Source: Armillaria gallica (lineage: Eukaryota > Basidiomycota > Agaricomycetes > Agaricales > Physalacriaceae). From it: a DNA stretch of 64,000 nt. Location: the NCBI GenBank assembly GCA_037576215.1, contig JBANDB010000001.1:5146001-5210000 (forward strand), written 5' to 3'. Below are positions 1-12,109 of this stretch, piece by piece (the stretch's first letter is position 1; each line of letters begins with the position of its first letter). The notes beneath the pieces were generated by a model that saw only the letters and a list, made by a program, of their open reading frames with translations, had not been told where the DNA came from and made no database searches. The translations under genes were made by a program, and so were the position numbers.

Positions 1-1265
1 TCCCTGACGCTTCCTCTGTAGTACCTTAACCAATTACGAAGGGGCGAGATACATACTCCTGGGATAGATGCGTCTCGCCTCGCGAACCAGAGCGAGTTAA
101 GATTGTACTTGTATTGTACACGAGGTTATGGGTTAAATTCAAATGTTATAGATTGAATGGCATCTGTCGTTTTGGGTAGGATCAGACGTTCGAGATTTAC
201 AGTCTACAACGGTCTTCAGTAAAGCCGGGAACTGACGGCGCACCCGAGACAACCCCAGGGCAAGGGTACTTTGTATGGACATAAAAGTCGGAGGCTCGGA
301 ACATACCGTTGTTAGTCCGAAGTAGGGGTAAATATAACACACTGAGAACTATATGTTTGGGTATCTAAATCAACCCTGCGTTGAATCACCGTTCTTCGCA
401 TCCCAGTGATCTCAGCAACTATTGGATACGCCATGCTAAGTGTCAGTGGTATGCAGTGACAATAATTTTCTACAGTACACCCTTTTTAACTCAAAATGTT
501 CGACGATACTTTGGAATCTACGACTCTGAGGTGATGATGACCGCCATCGCATGCAAGGTGTTTGTTTGCGAATTGGAATATCGGAGTCCCTTGTTCAAAG
601 TTATCCCGGAACGCAATTGTGAAACACCTGCATAAACTGTCCATTTCTTCTTTTTTTAAAAGTGGGAGTCTCAAGAGCAAGCGACAAGAATGTGAATATT
701 ATTAGCGGTCTGGCCTTTCTTCGAAGTTTTTGAAAAGGCACAGGCCCACGCAGCTACTAGCTGCGAGGCCTCATTTTCGCGTCTTATTTGAAGATACTAG
801 TTTGAAATTTATTGGGAAGTGAGGCTTGACATATCTAAAATTTCAGATTCTCAAGGCTACAATGATTATTGAGCCGGTTTCGAGTAGTTTCCCGCCATTT
901 CTTCCATACCCAATCTAGCTGCCACCGAATAAGTTGAATGGACGGAACTTAGACATAGTTCTACATACCACACTAAAGTTATAAGTAACGTGGTAAAAAT
1001 ACAGGCTGTTCATCTGTGAAATTACGATCGTCGATCAGCGGGTTCCCTCCCATTTCGAGCTTATCTGATTATCACAATCGTTCTCGTGTTTGTTCATCTG
1101 TCACATAAACGTACCTGGCACAGCTTCTTCGTCTTCTCAATTTCTCCCAACTTGTTGCACGCCAAGTTATTGGATTACCTGGTATCCGCCGCTTCCGCGT
1201 CTCCCAGAACCTCAAATCCCCCGTTTGGGAGGATTATATTACGGTGTTTTTCAACTCTTCATCGC
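1..1265. repeat. Left arm of a diverged inverted repeat
   Basis: Read in reverse complement, this stretch matches 18482-20241. Shared landmarks seen by eye are the first bases TCCCTGACGC (reverse complement at 20232-20241), the block around 721-770 with GCTGCGAGGCCTC, and the block at 1135-1265 with TTCTCCCAACTTG and TTCAACTCTTCATCGCG. The right arm carries roughly 450 extra bases near 18680-19120. The match begins at base 1, so the arm probably continues off the left edge. No convincing gene is seen inside. Confidence 0.75.
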
Positions 1266-2015
1266 GTCAGTGACTGACATCCAAAGTAAGTATCCTGCGC
1301 GATCGTGTTCCGACCACTGAAACAATACCCCGTGACCGTAATAGCTTCCTTTCTAGGACTGAAGACTCCTGAACTTAGGTGAGGCCTGCCAGATTCTCGA
1401 AGAAGACTTATATGTGATGACAGCGCTTTCACCCAACCGTGCGATGTAATGTTGACGACGGAGTTCGTTCATGACTTGACTTGAAGACTGTGTTTGACTG
1501 AAATGGCGACTCCATTCACCTGGGATCACCCCTTACTGACTCTAACAATTTGAAACGTTTTACATGAAGAAATAATGGATCTTTAAAGAAGGCGAATATG
1601 TTTAACATAGTACAAATAATTGAAGCTTTCAATTCCATCATCCATCCTTCTTTTTAACAAGTCCAGAATAGAAGTGTTATGCCCGGACTCGGGTGGAACA
1701 AGCAAGCGCTGATCAAGATATCCTTGTGTTCGGGTTGTATCCTGATAGCGGCAGTACTCGCAGACCTCAAAGTGCAAGCGGATAACACGTAGCAAGAAGG
1801 GGAGTAAGATCCGGTATGTATTAACTTAGCTCGAAGCTAGGGTACATGGCTGAGAGCTACGCTACTTATATATCGTTCAGTTCGGTTCTAATAATAGTTC
1901 TAGTCGTGTGGTTGTCGGACGATAAACGTCAGGAGTCCTGTCCGTATCCATGCGGTCGAGCAGTCGTGCGTCTAAGGTGTGGATAGGAGCTGGTCATCGT
2001 GTGGTCGATCGTGGT

Positions 2016-2065
2016 GCCGAGGTGCCGTGATAGGATACGGGCCGAGGTGCCGTGATAAGATAAGG
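2016..2065. repeat. 25-bp unit repeated twice in tandem
   Basis: Two adjacent 25-base copies starting GCCGAGGTGCCGTGATA differ at three positions near their ends. It lies just outside the segmental duplication carrying the first small gene. No function is apparent. Confidence 0.7.
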
Positions 2066-2084
2066 AAAAAAGTGAAAATCGTAA

Positions 2085-2650
2085 CAAGAAGACCGCGAAA
2101 ACAAAAGACGCGGCTAGTAGCACGTATTTCAGCCATCATAAAGAAGACCTGAAACCGGAAAAGGCCAACCTGCTTAGGCGTAGCAGACTGTAGAGCTGAT
2201 GGTAAAGTAACACCGAGGCGATTTACTCGCTGTAGAGCAAATAAGTTACGACTTGTTGAAGCTACGCGAGAACAGAAATAATACACTCACAGGAGAGAGA
2301 GGGTGATGTCGCCATTGACCTTAGCCTTGATGGAGATTTCAACCTCGAGGTTGAGGTCCAGCCTGAGCTTCAGCGCCTCCCTGTACGGCTTAGCGGTGAC
2401 AGCGTGAGCGTAGGTGGGTTTGTGGATGGCGGCAGCTTGGCCATGGGCAGGAGTGCCAGGAGATGAAGCGCGAGAAGAAGTAGACTCTGGCATGATGATA
2501 CTGGTTTGTGTTGGTACTGAAAATCTAGTAAGCCCCGTCTCTTTTATACCAACACAAGAGTGAGAAGGTCTTGCTGCATGGGACCTGGAGATTGAATATG
2601 GCCCGGCGCATAAATTCGAGCGGTGTTCACGTCGTTTCGTAAAGTGTGCG
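2085..2650. repeat. Left copy of an inverted segmental duplication
   Basis: In reverse complement this block matches 23033-23600, including the small gene itself, about 150 bases upstream (TTTACGAAACGACGTGAACA and the TATA box) and about 100 bases downstream (AGGTCTTCTTTATGATG). Promoter, gene and 3' flank were therefore duplicated as one unit in opposite orientation. Confidence 0.8.
2223..2493 (-). CDS. Small beta-hairpin-tail family protein, copy A
   Basis: The function is unknown and I do not recognise a named family. Exon 1 (2291-2493) starts MPESTSSRASS, with a Ser/Pro/Ala-rich head, and runs into the array-wide C-terminal block starting ALKLRLDLNLEVEI. A phase-2 intron follows (GTGAGT donor at 2290, CTACAG acceptor); the last exon (2223-2229) holds only C-GAG-TAA, adding Leu-Glu. 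The ATG at 2493 is chosen because the paralogue at 23194 starts identically. A TATAAAA box lies on the minus strand at 2542-2548, about 50 bases upstream. The C-terminus alternates hydrophobic and polar residues around an Asn-Gly turn, as in an amphipathic beta-hairpin (inference). Nearest relative: the copy at 23194-23463. Confidence 0.8.
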
Positions 2651-4145
2651 GCGAGCGTCATCAATATTGTGTACGGTGCCTTCGGGTGACATCTCTCCGT
2701 TGAACCTACTTGGTCGAACAGTTAGGACCCTGAAGAGGTACGGCGTCAGGATCCATAAGGATTCTGACGGTCGCATAAACTTACATCTATCCTGGGCCAT
2801 CCATCCCAGCTGCGGGTGGGTTGAGATGTAGAGTTCTTTCAAGTCCATGGCACGTTTCAGCCACGATTTGAGTACGCCCTAGTCGGCGTCCTTGAATGTT
2901 CTTTACAGATATCCAGTAAAGCCAGGAACGTCACCTTGGTTTTCTCGGGGATTGATATCTCGTGATTCTAGGGTCAGACGCCCGATGGCGGGCCCATTGC
3001 CTAATCGACGACACTGAAGCTATAGCCTACGAGAGTAAAATGTCATGAGATGTAAGTGTGCGTGATCTATAAACCTACTGGTAACGTACTTGCAGACCAG
3101 ATACGCTAGTGCTAGGCTAGTGTCGACTAGACGTCACAAGTGTCCAATTAGCGCGAGCGTTGAAGTGAACGTCACTATCCGCTTGTATAGCTGTCGCCCG
3201 GAAAATGGTGGGACTCGCATGATTGAACCGTGCAACCGAAAACCACCGGACGCATACTGGGTAGCCAAGCACCAAACTCGATAATTTCTTCGCCGGAACA
3301 AAACCTCAGAGTCATACACATTACTTCAGAAGACCGCCGAGCGTCGCTGAGAAACGTCATTATATACCCACAATTACTGCTTGAATTGGAGTTTAAGGTC
3401 CGATACTTGATAATACTGGATTCAAAATTGAACATGGACTGGTACATTGTTGAATGACAACACAAGACATCAAATCTAGGAGGTCTGAAAAGATATGTCA
3501 ATGCTACGTAGTACGCATCGCTGTTAGAGATAATGAACTTAGTGACCGGCATCAATCGATACGTGGCAAGGGAAGGGTCTATCCTCCATCGTGTCCAGTA
3601 TTTTTTGCCATAACGTTGAGCAGAGTTTCTATATCCTCGTTGAATAGCACCGACTTGAAGTGCGGCTGGCATCTGGTGTCACGGTCCTTGAGGAGAAGAT
3701 GGTTTCAAACTCCGACCGCTGTCGAATCTGCTCTAGTGATATCCAACTTATTCCTCACCCTGCGTGGCATACTAGTATTGCTTGCTGGTCGACCACCTGG
3801 CAGCGGGCAAATCATTCCACGAGCTGAGTTTGGGTGACCGGTCGTAGGCATCATGCAGACCGAAAGTGACTTTTTCTACCTCGAACGTCCTTTTGCGATT
3901 GTAACATCTCAAGTTTCCAAGTAACACATTGGCATTTGGTAGGTTCTTAACTGCATATACTACACCACTGGTAGCTTCCGGAAATACGACAAACGAAATG
4001 AAATGAAGGTAAAATCGGTATCTGGAAAGGATTCCCGGACGACATTTCTGTGGCATCTCAGCATTGAACGAACTCAAGACACAAAGCCAAGGCTAACCTG
4101 ATATCCGACAGTTACCCCTTCGACTGTTATAGGATGGCAGCACAT
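2651..4145. other. Gene-free stretch
   Basis: Only short overlapping ORFs on both strands, none with recognisable domains or plausible exon structure. I see no RNA gene or terminal repeats. Confidence 0.5.
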
Positions 4146-4201
4146 TTACTGCCTGGAATTGAAGTTCAGCATACGGTACTGCCAAACGAGCTCGGATCCA
4201 C

Positions 4202-4426
4202 TTAGGAGAGGGTGATATCACCGTTGACTTTTGCCTTAATGGCGATCCCAACCTCGAGGTTGAGGTCCAAGCGAAGCTTCCAAGCCTCCTTTTGCTTTCC
4301 AACACCACCCCGTCCGAGGGAAGTGCGGCTGACGGCGCCAACGGGGACGGTGTCGGAGCTATCGCTACCGCGACGAGGAGCGGGAGCAGAGCCGAAGATG
4401 GAAGGAGCAGCGGCAGTGGAAGACAT
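4202..4426 (-). pseudogene. Small beta-hairpin-tail family, degenerate copy B
   Basis: The protein begins MSSTAAAPSIFGSAPAPRRG and is clearly the sister of the copy at 20372. The conserved tail stops early as DITLS followed by TAA: where the sister reads TCC-TTG-TT/GTGAGT, this copy reads TCC-TAA-GTGG, so the last two leucines and the splice donor are lost through a small deletion. The old acceptor and last exon are still visible at 4146-4154, but the terminal GAG (Glu) has become CAG (Gln). Two further substitutions hit otherwise invariant positions (KEAWKLR instead of EALKLR; EVGI instead of EVEI). A TATAAAA box remains at 4478-4484. It may still be expressed as a truncated 74-aa protein, but it looks like a decaying copy. 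Confidence 0.7.
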
Positions 4427-7400
4427 TGTAATACTTGAACTGGGGATTCGATGGAACCACTTGTCAAATTCGAAGACTTTTATAAGCGCGTTCCGAGTCA
4501 CCGATAGCGTTACAAAAGTAAGTGAACCAATGCTCTCATTGCAGCAACTTGACTAATCTTGGAAGGGGACCTTCACGAGCCTTCACGATGAAGCGCGAGC
4601 AGTTATGCCATTAAAGATCCCCGCACTGCCGGTGGCGTATGCTGCGCTAAAGGGATTCTTTTGTTGACTTCGTGATGGGCTATCTGTATGGGCACTTAGG
4701 CGGAGGAAATTTAAATGTAACTCGAATGGCCGTGATTGGTGGTGACTCTCACAGGCGTGGTTCATGGATTCCCTACGGCTCCTCCAAAAAACCGAATTGA
4801 AACACGACTTCTTGGTCTTTTCCTCTTGGCCTCAGTTGATACGGTTTTACCCGAGCTGTACCAAGGCGATGTCTATAGACAGGTACGACAACCCGTGTCG
4901 AAAACGGGTCGTTATTATATACTTGTCACTTACAAATGTATTGTTTCCAGATATCTGACTTACAAGCGTTTCGTGCCTTCGCCGAGGTCCTGGATTTTTT
5001 ATTCCGTTCCTCCATTGCTCGGTGTTTCTTCAACAGCCTTGTGATTTCGTTATTCGGTTGCGTTTCTTGTTGATGCTGATGGTAATAAATTCCATTTTGG
5101 GAGATTCGGAAATCCCGACGTACCGGCTCTGCAACTTATGCAAAGTTTACTGGGGCCAAACAGCAGAAATCCAATATCACTGTAGATTTACTCCTTCAAG
5201 AGGGCTCGGGTATAGAAGCTATTTTTGAAATCTCTTTGTACTCAGTGTAGGCCAACAGCCGTGGATCGTGCAGCGTAGTTCTGAGCTTGACACACAAGTA
5301 TTGGAACGTCCTCTTTGGCCGGCTTCCAAAAGGAGAACGGGGAAGGTAGACGAAGCTTCCCTTCCCAACAGAAAACAGCTTATAGTTGTCTTGGGAAAAA
5401 TGCAATCGTGCATTCATTCGCAACGGAAGCACCGGGATGTCGTGAAAAGCGTGAGCCGGCGATGGTTATTACGAGACGGTCTGCTCGCACTAGACGCACT
5501 CTAGGCTAAGCTTCAAGTTGAACCTTGTTAGACGGGCGGAAATCCGTGTTACACGCTAACGAAGGCCGTGAGCAACTGAGGCTCAATGAAATCCAGGTGT
5601 GTTTCAATGTCCAATTAGAAACGACTTACTGAACAACCAACCATCCATTCGCGGGTCTGGACTCTGGACTCTGTCAAACGTACCAATCAAAACGTTGAAC
5701 CTATGGAAAGACCTTCCCTCTCACAGGAGTTCCGATTGGGAGACAAAAATATCACCTAAATTCGGGGCGCTCACCTGGTTGTGGGAGCTACTGTTGAGCA
5801 TAACAATCCACGGTGAATGCTAGTCAGCGCGGAAACTTGCCGCGATATGTGGGTCGGTTCCGGTCAATGACCTGTTATTCATTAGACTCCATACGTGGTA
5901 CTCAGTGCCTTCATTGATACTTCCACCCAACGAGCACTTGTTGCTTCTCCAGGGTGGATTCATCATTCCTCAACAATATCGCGGCAGAAGTTCAAACCGC
6001 CTGGCCACTATCACGTGTGCTTCGATCAGCCGTCTGGTGGCTGTTCCTCCCACGTGGTTCTCGAATCCTTCAACATGAATCCATCAGCACAGTGTTCTCG
6101 ACTTGGAAACTGAATTCATGGCTGCCGGTAACGACTCCGCGCCTCGAGGCTTGCGAAGCTCGTATCGTGCCTTTTTAGCCTCGGATGGAACCGTTGAAGG
6201 TACCGCATAATGCGCGTGGTGTTCTTTTCACCTGTCGTTCAGGTTTATGTTGCTGAGACCCGGGTTACAGTGAGGGGCAATCTTTCAGAAACGCAGCACG
6301 GCAGGCCGTTGAATTGACATGTGGAACTGCGTAGCCTCCAGGTACGGATTACTTTTCTTGTGTGTTCGCATTCTTGCAACTTATTTTGAGGCGAACAGCA
6401 CCCGTAGAAATTCTGAGTTAAACCAGCCAATCAAACCGCTTGAAACATGATGCACGCCACGCTTCACTGCAATCTTGGTGCCAGGCCAGACTCGATAGAC
6501 CAGAGGTTAGTTGTTGGATGTGCTAGCAGGGGAGATAGCAGCCCTGCGGTCCGCTCAACACGACCCCAAATCGAGCACAATTGGTGCAGGTTTTGCTTTT
6601 GGGGTGCACACAGCTGCTCCATACGCTACTATGGTCGACTACGTCATGGCTGGCTTATTCGTCTGCATTTCAGTCAGCTGGGAGTATGTACCGCTGTGTA
6701 CCGTTATCTCCATTATAGCCAGTGATACGGATCCTGGCAGCACTTCCGTTCAACTCGCGGGCCGCAGTCCATCTCATTTCCCTTCCCTGGTTTCCCTATG
6801 CGAACTATAGCGCTGATTTAATGTATTTTCTAGCGCGTGTCAATCCGACTCAATCGTCGATAAACCGACTTGGGACGCGTTAATTAAGACTGTCGCAAGT
6901 ATTCACGCGTCTCGGTTAAGTATGACGTTATAATGCACGCCCTGCCGCGGCACGCTCAGAGTTATGAACCGCGGACGCCATCAAGCGTCACCTTGTACTC
7001 CTATGCTTAAAGTTGTAGCTCCTTACGGGCCATGCAATCATAACAAGACACTTCTTCGCATCCACAATAGTCTACCTTGGACTTATATGGTTTGATGAGC
7101 AAACTAACCAGATTTACCAGTACGTTAGCAGTTCTTCAAGCCTTGACTTGACCTCCAGCGCTTGTAATTTCTAGGAGTTCGCAATAGAAAGGGTCTTGTG
7201 ACGATCACTGACAGTCATGGAAGCCGGCTATTATTGTATTGGACTTGAGGAATGCTGATTGGGAAGCCTCATTTCGGAGAAAATAACGAGTTATCTTACG
7301 CTCAATCTGGATGCGAGTGGTTGATCGTGATACGCGATGAAACAAGGTGACATTTTGTTTAGTATCGCATCTCAGAAGCTTAATCGCGCCAACAGTACTT

Positions 7401-7630
7401 TCAGAACGTAAACAAAAGTGAAAATTGGGAAATCATAAGTATCGTCATAACTTTCATCAAACGCCAAACTATGTTAAGAAATTTCCTTCCAGCAAAATCA
7501 TCGCGATCAAAAGTCCCAGCGGTTACAACTGCGCAACGAAACCATAAGTGCCAGAAAACAAACATAAAGGGCCGACTAACCCAATGATCCAACAACCAGC
7601 CCCTTCGATCGTTCAGGATTTGCATTATAT
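4427..7630. other. Gene-free stretch
   Basis: Short ORFs on both strands with no convincing domain. The plus-strand ORF at 6511-6810 is hydrophobic near its middle but has no recognisable family, and I could not build an exon model around it. No transposon ends seen. Confidence 0.45.
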
Positions 7631-7893
7631 TTACTCGCTGTGAATCCGAATCAGAATACAACAGATACAAACGAGTGGAAATTCACTCACAGGAGAGAAA
7701 GAGTAATGTCGCCGTTAACCTTGGCCTGGATGGCGATTTCGACCTCGAGGTTGAGGTCCAAGCGGAGCTTCAGAGCCTCCTTCTGCTTTCCAGCACCGCC
7801 GGGGCCCAACCCTCTGTTGGTGACGGGGGCAACCTGGTTGTCACCGACGGCACCGGCGGGAGCGAACTGGGTAGTGGTTTGTGGGGCAGACAT
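7631..7893 (-). CDS. Small beta-hairpin-tail family protein, copy C
   Basis: Unknown function. Exon 1 (7691-7893) starts MSAPQTTTQFAPAGAVGDNQ and reaches GKQKEALKLRLDLNLEVEI, then AIQAKVNGDITLSL. The phase-2 intron (donor GTGAGT at 7690, acceptor CACAG) leads to the 7-nt exon 7631-7637 reading C-GAG-TAA. A minus-strand TATAAAA at 7941-7947 lies about 50 bases upstream of the ATG. The N-terminal GDNQVAP and NRGLG segments are shared with the copy at 30282, so those two are sisters in opposite orientation. No signal peptide or membrane segment is seen. Confidence 0.8.
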
Positions 7894-10334
7894 GATGTTG
7901 TAGCTGTGGGTGGCTGGAGATGTTGTTAGGTGTCTTGCCCTTTTATACGACTTTCCAGCGCTGCTTCCGAATTGGGAGCAACATAGAAAGTTCTAGCCCG
8001 TCAGCTGTAACTTGCACCGCAGAACGGCTGTCAGCGAGCCGCCTGCCTTTTCGCAGCAAGATAACCCTTTCTAGAGGACATCTCCCGGTAGTAGGTACTT
8101 ACGTTACGTTAACGGCTCCGAGCGCTTCCTATCTTTCCACGACCGTCGTTGAATGAATTTCATAACTACAAAATCAAAAATTATCATACACATATGATGC
8201 TAAGCACGTCTATAACAATCAATTGATATAGCATGCTTCGATAAAGCCGCGGAACAGCAAGAAAACCGGAATATCAAATGGTGTGGGGTATCTGGACATG
8301 TTGAGAAGGACAGTAGCAGAAGTCCTTCTGATTTCATACGTGACAAGAGTATGAAATTCAAGACGAAGAGCTGATAATCGGTAAGCGGCGCACATTCTAT
8401 TCTTCGTCATCTTCCCCGGTAGAAGTTCAAAGCACAGTACCTGGAGACGCGTTGTGATGCGTGTTCTTGAACGTTGCGTTATAATTGACCTATTGGTGTG
8501 AAAGTATGTTCCAGGCTCAAATTTTGACTGACGCTCTGAGTTTCAGAAAGGGAACTGGTTTTCAAAGGGAGCATACCATCTGACTACAAGGTCCTCACGG
8601 CTGTCAATTCGTGCGGCCTGCGCACACAAAGCCGAACCCGTTTTCCTAAATGGGAGCTCTTCAAATCCATTCGCCATGAACACCACACGCATCTTGGAAT
8701 TCTTGTGAACTTTGAATGGTTCTTGGGGAGCCTGGTACAATTTGAATTCTTTCTGTCATCCAAAACTTCGCGTGCTGAAGATAAATGCATACTAAGCACG
8801 CAATAAACTTCTTGAAACCGGTAAATACTTGTTTCTTTGCTTCCGTGTTGTAAGATCTCCTTCCGGCTATAGGGAACTTTAATAGCACAGTCACAGTACG
8901 CTCCTGCACTTGTTCCATATATACATCATTTAATCAAGTATCTTTCGACAATCTCAAACAAGTTATGAGAGTTTGCCAAGAATTTGTATCAAGTACATTC
9001 GAATTTCGGACGAACGAGGGAGAAAAACACCAAAGAAATTTGAGCCTTCTCAGCTCTTTTCCGACAGCATTCTGCAATTCAGTATTTACTTAGTCTTATC
9101 GTCAGAGTCTTGAAACGATCTAATGGCCACGGACACGATCAAAAATGTTGAGCCATTTTCGGATGGTCGGGAGTCGGACCGTACTCCTTCTCGTATTTCT
9201 TGAATCTCAAAGTCGAACCAAGTACATTCCAACATGTAGGTTTGAAAAATATCCTCAATGATTCATTCAATCGCCGAAGTGTCCCATCACCAAAACATTA
9301 CTGCGAGTAGATTTTCACTGTTTCCGAAACCGTGGAAGCGCTGGCCGTGTTTCTACTACAATAGTACTACATATTCTTGAGCCAGCATATGTTGATGGGA
9401 TCCAAGTGTCAAACTGAGTTGTCTGCGTCAAGATCAATTCTGCGCTTCAACCCGATAGGTCCCGGGTCGCCACAGAAGTATCCCCGGGTATAACTAGAAC
9501 TTCCCAGCATAAGCGACCCTTGGGCACTGTCGATGGATGGATGCAAAAGCGAGATGAGTCGCTTGGAATCTGGCCCGGGATCCCCATGCTTGGCTCGATG
9601 GTGTGTTTTCACTTCCTACATCTCATGCTCCCTGGCAGACTGAACGTGCCTGGCTTTCCCCCACGGGGTATTCGAGTTCACACCGACAAGGCGCCCGGCC
9701 AGATATAGGAATCTGAACATGTCCGGACCAAGACCTTGAATAAAAACGGGGTAAAGATGGACGCTGGCCCCCTCAGGTAGGGTTTGTTCCCAAACTGTCA
9801 TATTTTCAATACTACAAAGATCTCATCAGACATATGTTCGATGCTGCGTAAATTATCACCGAGAGAACCCTGATCTGCCCTCATGATTCATGGGATGTGC
9901 CATCTGGAGACGCAACGTGCACAGGCCCGGGTCTCCAGGCGCACCAAATTGAATGAATGAGTGAAAGTGATGTCCCTGCCTGAAAGCGTCGCCGTTACGA
10001 AGAAACCGGTACCATCCTGAAAATCCACTTGAATACTGATTCATAATTCCCGCGACGCTATTGTCATTCTTCGCGGATGCTTTCATTTGTTTTTTTAATT
10101 GAAATCATCATCCGTATAATTGAGACCATGGTTTTTATTGGGTGAGTACGATTAACGAAGGTACGAATTCAAAAATCCCCAAGTATGCACGCGTCATTTA
10201 CAACAACCGACAACTACCAGAATCCTGTGCAGCAATGACTACAGCCAAACTTTTGTTAGACAGTTTTATCAAGCCGTCGAAAACACCGACCTATCGAGCG
10301 AACGACACCGGTGGTGGAGTATCATCTCCACCAA
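7894..10334. other. Gene-free stretch
   Basis: Contains the promoter of copy C near 7893-8000. Beyond that only short ORFs, some hydrophobic, without a family signature or consistent splice structure. I see no repeat ends. Confidence 0.45.
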
Positions 10335-10654
10335 TCACTCTCTATAAGACCTGTCAGCCACCATCAAACCTGCAAACCCGAATACACTCACAAAAGCGAC
10401 AGCGTGATATCACCATTGACCTTGGCCTGGATAGCGATCTCTACCTCGAGGTTAAGATCCAACCTGAGCTTCAGAGCCTCCCTCTGCTTGCCCACTACAC
10501 GCTTGCCTGGTGCAGGGACAGGCGGTCGCACGACTGGTTTGGCCTTTGTCACCTTTATGGGAGCATCCTCATCAGAGGAAGAAGACGAAGAGGACGACGA
10601 GGACGAAGAGCGCGAACGCGTCTTATTTTTGAAAGAGGGAACGGGGGCGGACAT
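10335..10654 (-). CDS. Small beta-hairpin-tail family protein with a poly-serine head, copy D
   Basis: Unknown function. Exon 1 (10392-10654) starts MSAPVPSFKNKTRSR, then has an uninterrupted run of about 13 serines followed by an acidic DED, a basic/proline-rich linker and the family tail REALKLRLDLNLEVEI. The phase-2 intron (donor GTGAGT at 10391, acceptor TATAG) leads to a last exon (10335-10341) reading A-GAG-TGA, the only copy ending in TGA. The start at 10654 matches the MSAP/MSSP starts of paralogues; an upstream in-frame ATG at 10759 would add 35 residues. No TATA box is seen at the usual distance. The poly-Ser/acidic head resembles casein-kinase-2-type phosphorylation clusters (inference only). 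Confidence 0.75.
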
Positions 10655-11363
10655 GTTTTCTTGGATCCAACGTAGAAAGCTGTCATTCTTTTGAACAGGC
10701 GATGGAGTAATACTGGAGTAATCGCGCGCGTCAACCTGACACCAGCAGAACGGGGGCAAATTTCGACCGTAGGCTACGGTCGGGATCGACGATTACCTAC
10801 ATGTTCCTGCGCCCAAGAGTTTTCGCCAAGTTTGATCCGGAGTCGCGCGCACTGGTTTTCGAATTCGTGTTCTTGGAAATGTAAAGTCGTAAGCAAGATC
10901 CATCGAGGTCTCCTAGCCGCCAAATCCTGTGACACTTAATTAAATTCAAGAACTGAACCAAGTAAGCAATTAGTTTGCGGTCTCCCCAGGAACTACGCAC
11001 CTATGCTCGGCGTCCATAATGATAGAGGTAGATTGACGTGTCACGCATGGTGAGCATCTCCTTTCCGCTATCAGTCAGAACTCCGATTCTACTGGCGCCG
11101 CAGCCTAGGCCATCGTAAAAGCTTTGGACCTTGGTTAGAAAGAATGCTCGATGATATTCCAAATGGGACAATTCTCACTGAAGCGAAGATGCATAGTTTA
11201 CGAAATAGGGTCTGGCCCTTCCGATGACGAAAGCGGAACCAATATGTACACGGCTTGACAACGGGGGGCTACGCGTTTCTTCATTCACCCTCAAAATGGA
11301 AATTGCTCCAATTCCGGCATCCGCGCCAAAAAGTCGTCCACTGCAAACCGAATCGAAACAGTC
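10655..11363. other. Gene-free stretch between copy D and the next gene
   Basis: Divergent promoter space between copy D (minus) and the gene at 11364 (plus). No clear TATA box or RNA gene seen. Confidence 0.4.
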
Positions 11364-12109
11364 ATGGTTGTTGGCGTCATCGGTGTTGCAGCAGGCGCCG
11401 TGGCCATTCCGCTCGCTGCGGTAGGAGCAGCGACGTCCGTAGCGAGTATAGCCCAGGGGGCAGGGAATCAACAAAGAGCCGCCGAGGCCAACAACAACAG
11501 TAACAGTGCACCCAAGGAGGCGGATAAGAATGATCCGCGCTTAGCGAAATTCACACTGTATGCGCACTGCAGCGAGGAAGCGCCGTTGAAGGAGTTTGTG
11601 GAGGGCAAGCAGGTGGTGTTGAGGGATCACAAGGTGAGTATATCACAGTCGTTCGCTACGCTCTGTTGGTTTACTGATCCTCGATGATGCAGCTATACCT
11701 CGCCGATCCTGATATGGAAAAACGCAAGGAAGGGGGACACGGGTTCGCTGGGTTCTTTATCCAGTACCCGTGGAACAGTAAACCGATGGGACTCGTGAGC
11801 ACGATCCAGCCTGACCCGCCCGAGCTCAATTGGATATACGTGGATAAAGACACCCTTGTCGTCACGTATGGCGGCAAGACACAGAGTCTGCCGCACATCG
11901 TCGGGCCGTGGGATTGGACAGAGAACCAGGAGAGGATGACATTCGAGGGCTGGGAGGGGTTCGTTGCGATGGAGGAGAGCGAGGGGATATGGGTGTTGTG
12001 TTATGACCAGGACGAAGATCTACTGGTCGGTGTCAAAGGCGACAAACGGGTCCAAGAGTGCACCTTGACAAGGAAGGTTTTGGATCCGCCAAAGGCATCG
12101 GATTCGTAG
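11364..12109 (+). CDS. Conserved-looking protein of unknown function with a Gly/Ala-rich N-terminal membrane segment
   Basis: Exon 1 is 11364-11633 and exon 2 11693-12109, joined across a 59-nt intron (GTGAGT...GCAG, phase 0), giving 228 aa. Residues 1-33 are a Gly/Ala/Val-rich hydrophobic stretch (MVVGVIGVAAGAVAIP), probably membrane-inserting or a glycine zipper. A short Asn/Ser-rich linker follows, then a compact globular part with many aromatics (GFFIQYPWNSKP, GPWDWTENQERMTFEGWEGF) and an acidic YDQDEDLL near the end. I cannot name the family. Length, splice quality and codon use look like a real, intact gene. It is one of two single-copy genes in the centre of the divergent small-gene array. 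Confidence 0.75.

Noticed and set aside
10335..10350. TATA-like string TATAGAGAG on the minus strand as a promoter
   Set aside because: It is the splice acceptor (TATAG) and last exon (A-GAG-TGA) of the poly-serine small gene.
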